14,274 nt of DNA, taken from contig JAWDOK010000023.1 of the NCBI GenBank assembly GCA_046533895.1, forward strand, positions 1-14,274, read 5' to 3'. Shown piece by piece: positions 1 through 6,307 of the stretch (positions are counted from its first letter, which is position 1; the number at the start of each line of letters is the position of its first letter). The DNA is from Acidianus hospitalis (GTDB taxonomy: Archaea > Thermoproteota > Thermoprotei_A > Sulfolobales > Sulfolobaceae). The position numbers were made by a program, and so were the translations under genes. The notes beneath the pieces were generated by a model that searched no databases, was not told where the DNA came from, and worked only from the letters and a program-made list of their open reading frames with translations.

Positions 1-161
1 GGCATGAACTTTATTTTATTTCCACTCCCCTTTACAGTAAGTAAATGTATCTGTGACTTTATCCTTTCTTTCTCTGACCAAGTTATTGCTTTCCTTACTT
101 TCATTTGTATACCTATACTGGAGGGGTTTTCAATGATCTTTTGGAAATCTACTTCTTCCAT
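1..161 (-). CDS. Unknown protein, N-terminal 53 residues only (runs off the left edge)
   Basis: An open frame begins at an ATG (159-161) and continues without a stop to the window edge. It encodes MEEVDFQKIIENPSSIGIQM followed by a basic, hydrophilic stretch rich in Lys, Arg and Ile. I do not recognise the family. No signal peptide or membrane segment is visible in the part available. The ATG is supported by a TATA box (183-190) centred about 26 bases upstream, the layout expected for a leaderless archaeal transcript. The gene lies 65 bases downstream of the radical SAM pair on the same strand, so it may share their transcript as well as having its own promoter. That it is a real gene is inferred from the promoter fit and the open frame; function is unknown. 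Confidence 0.55.
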   Translation of the reverse strand, partial: MEEVDFQKIIENPSSIGIQMKVRKAITWSEKERIKSQIHLLTVKGSGNKIKFM

Positions 162-182
162 ATGATAATTTACTTGAAAATT

Positions 183-190
183 TTATATAA
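183..190 (-). promoter_or_regulatory. TATA box of the partial gene at 1-161
   Basis: TTATATAA is centred about 26 bases before the ATG at 161 and sits in an A/T run. The spacing fits transcription starting at or next to the start codon. Confidence 0.5.
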
Positions 191-226
191 ATTTTTATAG
201 ACGTAATACCTATAAAGTTCTGTAAG

Positions 227-1282
227 CTAATAAGGGCATGCAGGATCTTCCTCTAATGGATCTCCGTAAACTGCATAAGCTCTTGCTCTACTGCCTCCGC
301 ACACATTTACGTACTTACAGCTTCCGCATTTGCCTTTTAATTTTCCTTCTTTTATAAGTTTCAGTAAATGAGATTCTCTATATATTTTAACTATATTGTC
401 TTTCCTTACATTACCTAAGGATAAGGGAAGGAACCCGCTTGGATATATCTCGCCGTCATAGGAGATAAAAATCACTCCTGAGCCATCTCTTGTGGGCACT
501 ATTGACTTATCCACGTCCATTTTAGGCGGTTTTCCTAGTAATTTTCTCAACTCTTCAATTAGTTCATTATCCTCAAAACCCTCAGGGTATTCTAACTTTG
601 CCCTCCTAAAGAAAGGCCCCTCTACAGTCCTTACTACGATGTTATATTTACTTACCTCAAGCAGGAAATTAACGACTTTCTTATAGTTCTCTTTAGGAAT
701 ATCTAATTCTACAGTTCCTCTGCCTACTGGAATTAGGAAGAATATCTCCCAAACTTTAACGCCAAGGTCATGAAGGATTTTTGCTATTTGTGGTAATTCA
801 GGGTAGCTTCCTTTCCAGATCAGAGTATTTACTTGTACAATTAGCCCTTGTTTTAGTCCTTCCTTTATTCCGTTAATCGCGTATTTATAACTAGTTAAGC
901 CTCTTAACCAATCGTGAGTTTCTGGCTTAGCACCGTCAAGGCTTATTGACATATAGGTAACTCCTGATTCTTTAATTTTCCTTATAGTATCCTCATTTAA
1001 TTTATAAGAAGGTGCAGGGGCTATGGAAGTTACTAATCCTAATTGTTTCGCATAATCCATTAGCTCAAATATATCATCCCTGCTTAGAGGGTCTCCTCCA
1101 GTAAATACAATAACTACTTTGCCGAAAGTTGATATTTCTTCTAACAACTTTTTGCCTTCTGCAGTAGTTAGTTCTCCTGGCAAGGGATTCTGTATGGCAT
1201 TTGCTCTGCAGTGCTTACAAGCTAAAGGACAAGCTTTAGTTACCTCCCAGAATACTAAATGTGGAGCTCTCTCAAAGGACAT
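227..1282 (-). CDS. Radical SAM/SPASM-type protein, AhbD / TIGR04053-like (probable heme biosynthesis)
   Basis: A 351-residue cytoplasmic iron-sulfur enzyme. The radical SAM motif CxxxCxxC (Cys18, 22, 25, inside KACPLACKHCRANA) binds the [4Fe-4S] cluster that cleaves S-adenosylmethionine. A TGGDP motif near residue 62 is the SAM-binding glycine motif. The C-terminus has Cys319, 322, 328 and 349 (CGSCKYVNVCGGSRARAYAV, then EEDPACPY), a SPASM/twitch-type auxiliary cluster site. The segment YPSGFLPLSLGN has Ser where many SPASM proteins have Cys; this is typical of this subfamily. These features match TIGR04053 and AhbD, which converts Fe-coproporphyrin III to heme by two oxidative decarboxylations. 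The start overlaps the end of the upstream radical SAM gene by 28 bases, suggesting translational coupling. A family-level call is firm; the AhbD reaction is inferred from motif likeness and the AhbC-like neighbour. A peptide-modifying radical SAM role is the main alternative. Confidence 0.6.
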   Translation of the reverse strand: MSFERAPHLVFWEVTKACPLACKHCRANAIQNPLPGELTTAEGKKLLEEISTFGKVVIVFTGGDPLSRDDIFELMDYAKQLGLVTSIAPAPSYKLNEDTIRKIKESGVTYMSISLDGAKPETHDWLRGLTSYKYAINGIKEGLKQGLIVQVNTLIWKGSYPELPQIAKILHDLGVKVWEIFFLIPVGRGTVELDIPKENYKKVVNFLLEVSKYNIVVRTVEGPFFRRAKLEYPEGFEDNELIEELRKLLGKPPKMDVDKSIVPTRDGSGVIFISYDGEIYPSGFLPLSLGNVRKDNIVKIYRESHLLKLIKEGKLKGKCGSCKYVNVCGGSRARAYAVYGDPLEEDPACPY

Positions 1283-2400
1283 AAGGGATCATCCCCGTAA
1301 ATACTTCCATCCCAGTAGTAGGCTCTACTTCTATCTCCTCCTTTACAATATTCCTTATATTCACAAGTACCACATTTTTGTCCTTTTAAATAATTCTCAG
1401 TATTGACGAAAATATCAGGAATGTTTTTAAGAATTTCCTTTAACGGCTTTTCTCTAATGTTCCCTAGCTTAACGAAGTCTATAAATTGGCAAGGGAATAC
1501 ATCACCATTAGGATAAATTGAGATCATTTTCCTCCCACAGCCTCCAGTAGATTTAACGAAGTCCAGCAATTTTCTATCATTTAAATACTTAGCAATGTAA
1601 ATCCCGTCAAAAGTGCCTAATGTTGTTTCTATTTCAATTTTCCCTTTCAATTGCTTGGCGTAATGCATTATTTTATCCATGAAAATCTTGTATTCCTCTG
1701 GAGTGTACATCCAATCTTTCAGTTCTTTCCCTCTACCGCTTGCGGAAAGGTGATAGAACGTTATCCTTGAAACTCCAAGCTTAACTGCAAGCTCGATGTA
1801 ATTATCTACGTCCAGAATGTTTTCCTTAGTTAACGTGAACCTTAAACCTACATTTAGCCCAGCATTTAATGCGTTTTTTATTCCTTTTATTGCCATGTTG
1901 AAAGCTCCTTGGACTCCCCTAAATTTATCATGGAATTCTGGAGAGTAACTATCGAGGCTTATTCCCACGTATACAAAGCCTAACTCCTTCAATTTTCTAG
2001 CTACGTTTTCGCTTATTAATGTTCCATTTGTAGATAATGAGAGTTTTATTCCCTTGTTAGCGGCGTAAGAGGCTATTGTAAAGAAATCCCTTCTCATTAA
2101 TGGTTCTCCTCCGCTCATTATAATCATCGGTATCCCTATCTCTGCCATTTGATCTACTAGGTTTAACGCTTCTTCAGTGCTTAAGCCGTCGGGAGCGCTG
2201 GGAGAAGCATTAATATAACAGTGGAGGCAACGTAAATTGCATTTGTAAGTCAAATTCCAGGTTACTATTGGCCTAAAAACCTCACTGAATTTACTGGGAG
2301 AATCCTTACCGTAATGCCCTTTAATCTTAAAGGAAACTGTCCCAGTGTCTGTAACCATTACGCTTACTGGAATCATGAAGACTTCTTGGATTTTTAGCAT
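1255..2400 (-). CDS. Radical SAM/SPASM protein, AhbC/NirJ-like (probable heme biosynthesis)
   Basis: A 381-residue protein with a radical SAM core: CxxxCxxC at Cys54, 58, 61 (YKCNLRCLHCYINA) and SGGEP at 96-100. A C-terminal SPASM domain carries Cys288, Cys304 (YPNGDVFPCQF) and Cys343, 346, 352 and 374 (CGTCEYKEYCKGG, then DDPLCPL), enough for auxiliary [4Fe-4S] clusters. Family resemblance is to AhbC/NirJ, which acts on didecarboxysiroheme to give Fe-coproporphyrin III in archaeal heme synthesis. A non-conserved leader of about 40 residues precedes the core. The ATG at 2400 is chosen because a BRE/TATA-like element lies about 26 bases upstream; Met9 is an alternative. It is the first gene of a unit with the following AhbD-like gene. 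The paired arrangement supports the heme assignment but does not prove it; no ahbA, ahbB or other heme genes are in the window. Confidence 0.58.
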   Translation of the reverse strand: MLKIQEVFMIPVSVMVTDTGTVSFKIKGHYGKDSPSKFSEVFRPIVTWNLTYKCNLRCLHCYINASPSAPDGLSTEEALNLVDQMAEIGIPMIIMSGGEPLMRRDFFTIASYAANKGIKLSLSTNGTLISENVARKLKELGFVYVGISLDSYSPEFHDKFRGVQGAFNMAIKGIKNALNAGLNVGLRFTLTKENILDVDNYIELAVKLGVSRITFYHLSASGRGKELKDWMYTPEEYKIFMDKIMHYAKQLKGKIEIETTLGTFDGIYIAKYLNDRKLLDFVKSTGGCGRKMISIYPNGDVFPCQFIDFVKLGNIREKPLKEILKNIPDIFVNTENYLKGQKCGTCEYKEYCKGGDRSRAYYWDGSIYGDDPLCPLRELHI

Positions 2401-2419
2401 TTAAATCTAACAAAGTAAG

Positions 2420-2435
2420 ATTATTAATTTTTTCG
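2420..2435 (-). promoter_or_regulatory. Promoter of the radical SAM pair
   Basis: Read on the minus strand, a purine-rich BRE-like CGAAAA runs into AAATTAATAA, centred about 26 bases before the ATG at 2400. This fits a leaderless transcript. Confidence 0.45.
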
Positions 2436-2446
2436 TTATTACCGTT

Positions 2447-2516
2447 AAAGATATGAATTACTCTGCGCTGAAATTAGAGTTGCCCTTGAATACTAAAAAG
2501 ATATGAACTACTTTGC
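2447..2516. repeat. Pair of 20-base direct repeats spaced 50 bases apart in the divergent ahbC-like/btpA gap
   Basis: Copy 1 (2447-2466) is AAAGATATGAATTACTCTGC and copy 2 (2497-2516) is AAAGATATGAACTACTTTGC: 18 of 20 bases match, and both mismatches are C/T changes. Start-to-start distance is exactly 50 bases, close to five helical turns. Copy 2 ends 12 bases before the btpA ATG and covers the position where its promoter would be expected. Copy 1 lies 47-66 bases upstream of the ahbC-like start. A regulator site controlling both directions is possible; a chance local duplication is the alternative. Confidence 0.5.
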
Positions 2517-2528
2517 TTAATTTTCTTC

Positions 2529-3317
2529 ATGCTTGAAAAAAGGAAACCATTCATAATAGGTATGATTCATCTACCTCCCCTTCCTGGCTCTCCTAACAAT
2601 AAAATGAGTCTTGATGAAATAGTTAATTATGCAATAACTGAAGGACAAAAGTTGCAAGAGGCTGGAGTAGATGGAGTTATAGTTGAAAATTTGGGTGATT
2701 ATCCTTTCTTTAAGGACAACATTCCCCCTATTACGATAGCTTCAATGAGTATCATAGTTAGGGAAGTTAGGAAGAACTTCTATTTCGACGCTGTGGGAGT
2801 TAACGTATTAAGAAATGGTTGTATAGACGCTTTTTCCATTGCTCATGTTACCGGTTCTCAGTTCATAAGATGTAATGTGCTAATAGGAGCTTACGTAACA
2901 GACCAAGGAATAATAGAAGGTAAAGCAGCAGAACTCCTTAGGTTAAAGAGGTTCTTAAACTCCAACGTAATGATATTCGCAGACATTCACGTTAAGCACG
3001 CATATCCTTTATATAATTTACCAATAGAGTTGGCAGCTCAGGATTTAGCTGAAAGAGGAGGAGCTGACGCAGTAATAGTTTCTGGCCCTAGGAGTTCTAT
3101 TCCACCCTCTGTAGACACTGTTAAGAAAGTAAAATCTTCAGTTAGTTTGCCCGTAATTATAGGTAGCGGAATTTCTCTCGAGAACTTTAAGGAATTCTGT
3201 AAAATTGCTGATGGTTTAATAATAGGTGAAAAGGACTTTAAGGAAGGAGGAACTATAGGCGGTCCTAGTAAGAAGGAGGCTTACGAATATTTAGTAAAAG
3301 AATGTAGACAAAACTGA
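2529..3317 (+). CDS. BtpA-family TIM-barrel protein
   Basis: A 262-residue soluble protein of normal family length (PF03437). Conserved blocks occur in order: GMIHLPPLPGSP (about residues 11-22), GVDGVIVENLGDYPF, GVNVLRNG, QFIRCNVLIGAYVTDQGIIE, FADIHVKHA, LAERGGADAVIVSG, LPVIIGSGIS and ADGLIIGEKDFKEGG. The last two blocks are the phosphate-binding loops of a (beta/alpha)8 barrel. BtpA was first described as a factor for stable photosystem I in cyanobacteria, but the family is widespread in non-photosynthetic archaea, where its reaction is unknown to me. It diverges from two radical SAM genes resembling heme-biosynthesis enzymes. A link to tetrapyrrole metabolism is only a guess from that position. 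The ATG lacks a Shine-Dalgarno sequence, as is usual for first genes here. A tnpB remnant begins five bases after its stop codon without disturbing the conserved barrel. Confidence 0.85.
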   Translation: MLEKRKPFIIGMIHLPPLPGSPNNKMSLDEIVNYAITEGQKLQEAGVDGVIVENLGDYPFFKDNIPPITIASMSIIVREVRKNFYFDAVGVNVLRNGCIDAFSIAHVTGSQFIRCNVLIGAYVTDQGIIEGKAAELLRLKRFLNSNVMIFADIHVKHAYPLYNLPIELAAQDLAERGGADAVIVSGPRSSIPPSVDTVKKVKSSVSLPVIIGSGISLENFKEFCKIADGLIIGEKDFKEGGTIGGPSKKEAYEYLVKECRQN

Positions 3318-3321
3318 CTTC

Positions 3322-3630
3322 CTTATATACTCTAGGAAAACGCCCTCTTCTCGGATTATTATACCAACCCTTGTATATTGAGAGGGCATCCCTATAACAA
3401 TCCTCAGCAACCTTTGAGGGTAAATTATATTCCTCCCTTAACTTCTCGTACAACTCCTCGTGAACTTTCGACAGCACTCCCTTCTCTTCTGGGTTCGGGA
3501 CATTTTCTTTCAACCAAAATAGGGTGTAACGTATTGCCTTAACGTAGTTGTTCATGAGGACTAGGAGGGGTTCAGAGAGGGCGATCTTCATAGAAACTGT
3601 AGCTCTGATCGCTTTAACCCTCCTAGCCAT
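3322..3630 (-). pseudogene. tnpB: tnpB (IS200/IS605 or IS607 accessory nuclease), N-terminal fragment
   Basis: About 103 residues match the N-terminal helical part of Sulfolobales TnpB: MARRVKAIRATVSMKIALSE, then LKENVPNPEEKGVLSKVHEE, NLPSKVAEDCYRDALSIYKG and WYNNPRRGRFPRVYK. Full-length TnpB has about 400 residues with a RuvC-like nuclease domain and a zinc-finger. All of that is missing, because the likeness stops at 3322, five bases beyond the btpA stop codon. The open frame continues into antisense btpA sequence and adds unrelated residues. The start at 3630 is the family's usual Met and has a TATA box (3655-3662) at the right distance, so the fragment could still be transcribed. It is most simply an inserted element that lost its 3' part by deletion next to btpA. 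No tnpA lies beside it. Confidence 0.85.
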
Positions 3631-3654
3631 TGAAAGAAATTTAGAAAAAGAAGT

Positions 3655-3662
3655 ATTTAAAT
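3655..3662 (-). promoter_or_regulatory. TATA box of the tnpB remnant
   Basis: ATTTAAAT is centred about 28 bases before the tnpB ATG at 3630, within a longer A/T run. It lies directly beside the hairpin at 3664-3706. Confidence 0.5.
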
Positions 3663-3663
3663 A

Positions 3664-3706
3664 TAAGGGGGCTATCCATCCCCTGGCGAGGCTTTCCGCC
3701 CCCTTA
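3664..3706 (-). repeat. GC-rich hairpin upstream of the tnpB remnant, probable element end
   Basis: TAAGGGGGC (3664-3672) and GCCCCCTTA (3698-3706) are perfect 9-base inverted repeats with a 25-base loop. Inside, GGCG and CGCC (3685-3688 and 3697-3700) can form an alternative stem. It stands out sharply from the AT-rich surroundings. Imperfect hairpins near the ends are a known trait of IS200/IS605-type elements, and the tnpB-linked guide RNA scaffold is also hairpin-rich, so this is probably a surviving terminal structure. It lies on the 5' side of tnpB. Confidence 0.55.
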
Positions 3707-3763
3707 ACCCCTTTCTTTGTAATTTTAATTTGCATAATAAAAATACATCACAACGTAAAGCTA

Positions 3764-3781
3764 AAGTTGACTAGTCAACTT
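3764..3781. repeat. 18-base perfect palindrome
   Basis: AAGTTGACTAGTCAACTT equals its own reverse complement. It lies in a non-coding stretch (3631-3972) between the tnpB remnant and the 3' end of fixX, so it is not next to any start codon except that of the remnant (134 bases away). It may be an operator-like site, a cruciform or terminator stem, or a scar of the mobile element. Apart from this palindrome, the hairpin, the tnpB TATA box and a T-run at 3959-3964, I see nothing in that stretch. Confidence 0.6.
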
Positions 3782-3958
3782 AAGATCGTAAAATTTTAGG
3801 GATGACGTAATATGATAATTACAATTGATTTTTTCACAGATAAGTAAAGAAGTGAGCAAACTAAGAATTAATGATGATAAATTCCTTACGTTTTTAGTTT
3901 TCTAATGTTTGGTTTATATTCTCTTTATATAAATTATTGATATGTCATGTTAATTGAT

Positions 3959-3964
3959 AAAAAA
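3959..3964 (-). terminator. T-run after fixX
   Basis: Six consecutive T on the minus strand begin 9 bases after the fixX stop. Archaeal RNA polymerase can terminate at short oligo-T runs without a hairpin. This is the likely end of the etf-fix operon. Confidence 0.4.
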
Positions 3965-3972
3965 CTTACTAA

Positions 3973-4257
3973 TTAGCCATATCTATAAGATATTCCACCT
4001 TCAGGAAATCTAAATTTAATAGCTCCAAATGGACAGATGACTAATGCTCCACCGCATTCTAAGCATCTTTCGTAATGTACAGCAATTCTTCCGTCTGGCA
4101 AAGCCTCATAAGTCCCTGCTGGACAGGATACCGTACATGGCTTATCCTTACAGTTAATGCAGATATCAGTATTAACTTCTATATGAGACTTTTTATCTAC
4201 ATTATAAGTATTTAATCCTAGCCTCTTCAAAAGAGGAACTATTTTACTGCTTTCCAT
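3973..4257 (-). CDS. fixX: FixX/EtfX-type ferredoxin-like protein
   Basis: A 94-residue cytoplasmic iron-sulfur protein, the small partner of FixC in ETF:quinone oxidoreductase systems; it passes electrons within the EtfABCX complex. The first Cys cluster is Cys33, 36, 41, 45 (CINCKDKPCTVSCPAGTY). The second is Cys65, Cys68 and Cys75 (RCLECGGALVICPFGAI). In the usual CxxCxxC form the third Cys of the second cluster would be at position 71, but Ala is encoded there (GCA). If the pattern follows two-cluster ferredoxins, one site has only three Cys ligands, so a [3Fe-4S] or altered cluster is expected. The C-terminal FRFPEGGISYRYG is typical of FixX. Its start lies 19 bases inside the end of fixC, showing tight coupling; it is the last gene of the operon. 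Confidence 0.9.
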   Translation of the reverse strand: MESSKIVPLLKRLGLNTYNVDKKSHIEVNTDICINCKDKPCTVSCPAGTYEALPDGRIAVHYERCLECGGALVICPFGAIKFRFPEGGISYRYG

Positions 4258-5462
4258 AAATCCCTCACCGCCTGACTTAGTGGAATTCCTTTCTCCTTTA
4301 ATCTATATAAGACGTCGTTAATTAACGTATCCCTATTCTCCTCAACTGTAAACATATCAGACAGTACATTACACAGGATCTCTGGGTAAGTTGAAAGTGT
4401 TGAAGGAGAATTAATTAGCTCAAAACGATTATAAGCTAACTCCAAGTGTTTAAGTACGAAACTATCCTTAAGCATTTCATAATAAACCTCAGTGTTTGAG
4501 AAATTCCTGCTCTCTACAATCTTTTTTGCGGCAAGTCCCGCAATCATTCCAGAGCCTATTGCTAAATCCATTCCCCTTATTGTAAAGCCGTCATTAATTA
4601 GAAATCCTGCAGAGTCTCCTACTGCAATTAGATTTTTATCGTATAATGGTGGCAAGTTCTTAAAACCGTAGTAAGGAATAGCGTGGGCTGAGTATTCTAA
4701 AATCTCCCCTTCAATTCCTATCCTTTCCCTAAACGCTTCAACTAAATCCTTTGCAGGAAACTCCGATTTAGGAAGGGAATCAAAAGTTACTGCCATGCCT
4801 ACAGATAATGTATCCTTATTAGTGTAAACAAAGCCTCCGCCTTTAACACCTTTTATTGCCCCTACTATTGTCCTAACTTCTCCTTCATTTTCCGGTAAAT
4901 TAACGTCTGTCTTTATTATCTCTTTCACTCCGAGCATCCACTTATCTGGAGTAAATCTTCTCAATCCTAGTAATCTGAACACTATAGAAGTAACTCCTGA
5001 AGCGTCAATTATTAGCGGAGCTTTAAGTGTCCCCCTATTCGTTTCCAGAGTTATTCCTTCGCCTTCTCTATAGGCATTTAAAACAAGAGTAGAGTAAGAG
5101 ATTAGTAAACCTAAATTCTCTGCCTCAGAAGCTAACCACCTATCGAACTTTGACCTTAGTACTGAAAAGCTGTTTTTCTTATCTTTTTCCTCAAAAGAGA
5201 AAGTAATTTTCCTATTTTTATCACAAAATATTTCAAAAGTCTCCTTCGTTATAGGTCTTTCTAAAGGTGCCCTCTCTAACGCATCTGGAATTAATCTTTT
5301 CAACGCGTGAACATACATCCTTCCTCCAGAGACGTTCTTTGCACCACTATATTCTCCTCTTTCTAAGAGAATTACGTTAAGCCCTTCCCTTACTGCAGTT
5401 ATTCCCGCAGATAAACCGGAGAGTCCTCCGCCAACTATAATTACGTCTGCATCAAAGCTCAC
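4239..5462 (-). CDS. fixC: FixC/EtfC-type ETF:quinone oxidoreductase, flavoprotein subunit
   Basis: A 407-residue flavoprotein of normal FixC length. The N-terminal dinucleotide-binding loop VGGGLSG (residues 10-16) and the acidic end of the second strand (ILLERGEYSG) bind FAD. KNVSGGRMY is the conserved family motif after it. GDSAGF (282-287) followed by INDGFTIRGMDLAIGSG is the second FAD-contact block. FixC accepts electrons from the electron-transferring flavoprotein and, with FixX, passes them to the quinone pool at the membrane. No transmembrane helix is evident, so membrane attachment would be peripheral. The ATG overlaps the end of etfA by four bases and the 3' end overlaps fixX by 19, so the three proteins are probably made together. 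Related geranylgeranyl reductases share the fold, but the context makes FixC the clear choice. Confidence 0.92.
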   Translation of the reverse strand: MSFDADVIIVGGGLSGLSAGITAVREGLNVILLERGEYSGAKNVSGGRMYVHALKRLIPDALERAPLERPITKETFEIFCDKNRKITFSFEEKDKKNSFSVLRSKFDRWLASEAENLGLLISYSTLVLNAYREGEGITLETNRGTLKAPLIIDASGVTSIVFRLLGLRRFTPDKWMLGVKEIIKTDVNLPENEGEVRTIVGAIKGVKGGGFVYTNKDTLSVGMAVTFDSLPKSEFPAKDLVEAFRERIGIEGEILEYSAHAIPYYGFKNLPPLYDKNLIAVGDSAGFLINDGFTIRGMDLAIGSGMIAGLAAKKIVESRNFSNTEVYYEMLKDSFVLKHLELAYNRFELINSPSTLSTYPEILCNVLSDMFTVEENRDTLINDVLYRLKEKGIPLSQAVRDLWKAVK

Positions 5463-6307
5463 TTATTTTTCACCTTTTCAGTCATTATTTTACAAAATTC
5501 TATTGCGTCACCGACGATAGTGTAGTCTGCATTCTCGACTATCGGTGCGTTCTTATCTTTATTCACTGCAACTATAATCTTAGCGTCTTTTATTCCTGCC
5601 AAATGTTGAGGTTGACCGGAAATTCCTAGTGCAATGTATAATTTAGGCTTTACCTTATTTCCGGAAAGACCTATTTGCCTATCTTCTGGTAGCCAACCGA
5701 GTTCCGCAGTTACTGGTCTACTACCTCCTAATGCTGCACCTAAAGCGTTAGCTAGGTCTTCTGCATATTTTACGTTTTCCTTTGAGCCTATTCCTCTCCC
5801 AACAGAAACTATTATTTCAGCGGTTGATAGATTTACTCCCTGTTCTCCCTTGCTCTTCTCTTCTATAGCCTTCACTTTACCTTCTTTTACCTCCAACTTA
5901 TTGATCTCGATTTTCTCTTTCTCCTTTACTTGTACTTCTTTTCTTCCTATTATAATAACTGCTGGATATGAAAATTCAACTTCCGCTATCCCCATTCCGC
6001 TGTAAACTACTCTTTTAGCCTTATTTCCTTCAAGATCCATTACTTCCGGAATTATAGGTACTTTGAGTAAACCCGCTACGTAACCTGCAACAGTTTTATC
6101 TCTCTTAGAATTCCCTACTAAAACTACGTCAGGTTTTAATGACGCAATGAAATTGCTTATGAATTCCTCATCTATCCTATCAACTAGATATAATTCGTCG
6201 GTGTATTTTACTTCTCTTGTAGTTATACCTATGATATGCTCGTTAGGGAAATAGCTGGCTCCAACTTTTATTATTTCCGGATCCTCAGAATATATTACTA
6301 CCTTCAT
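5459..6307 (-). CDS. etfA: Electron transfer flavoprotein alpha subunit
   Basis: A 282-residue protein, slightly shorter than the usual 300-330. The C-terminal FAD domain is clear: IIVSVGRGIGS, the segment ALGAALGGSRPVTAELGWLP, RQIGLSGNKVKPKLYIALGI, SGQPQHLAGIKDAKIIVAVN and NADYTIVGD. The N-terminal half (about 1-150) is the poorly conserved alpha/beta domain. It forms a heterodimer with EtfB and carries the FAD that shuttles electrons from acyl-CoA dehydrogenase-type enzymes to FixC/FixX. It starts with ATG inside a 4-base overlap with the end of etfB and overlaps fixC the same way. Whether the complex is a plain ETF or an electron-bifurcating EtfABCX, as described for Pyrobaculum, cannot be told safely from motifs read by eye; the full ABCX gene set keeps bifurcation open. 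Confidence 0.94.
   Translation of the reverse strand: MKVVIYSEDPEIIKVGASYFPNEHIIGITTREVKYTDELYLVDRIDEEFISNFIASLKPDVVLVGNSKRDKTVAGYVAGLLKVPIIPEVMDLEGNKAKRVVYSGMGIAEVEFSYPAVIIIGRKEVQVKEKEKIEINKLEVKEGKVKAIEEKSKGEQGVNLSTAEIIVSVGRGIGSKENVKYAEDLANALGAALGGSRPVTAELGWLPEDRQIGLSGNKVKPKLYIALGISGQPQHLAGIKDAKIIVAVNKDKNAPIVENADYTIVGDAIEFCKIMTEKVKNK

Noticed and set aside
492..686. Open frame on the plus strand inside the AhbD-like gene
   Set aside because: Antisense shadow of a well-supported radical SAM gene; low-complexity Ser/Leu composition and no family likeness.
1119..1406. Open frame of 95 codons on the plus strand
   Set aside because: It lies antisense across the overlap of the two radical SAM genes and has no promoter or motif.
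2447..2516. The repeat pair as a minimal CRISPR array
   Set aside because: Only two copies, a 30-base gap inside a promoter region, no leader and no cas genes.
3631..3735. N-terminal extension of the tnpB frame up to an ATG at 3735
   Set aside because: It would translate through the element-end hairpin and TATA box; the family start and promoter both point to 3630.
3548..3799. Open frame of 83 codons on the plus strand
   Set aside because: It is antisense to the tnpB remnant and its hairpin; composition follows from the opposite strand.
5634..6005. Open frame of 123 codons on the plus strand
   Set aside because: Antisense shadow of etfA with no motif of its own.
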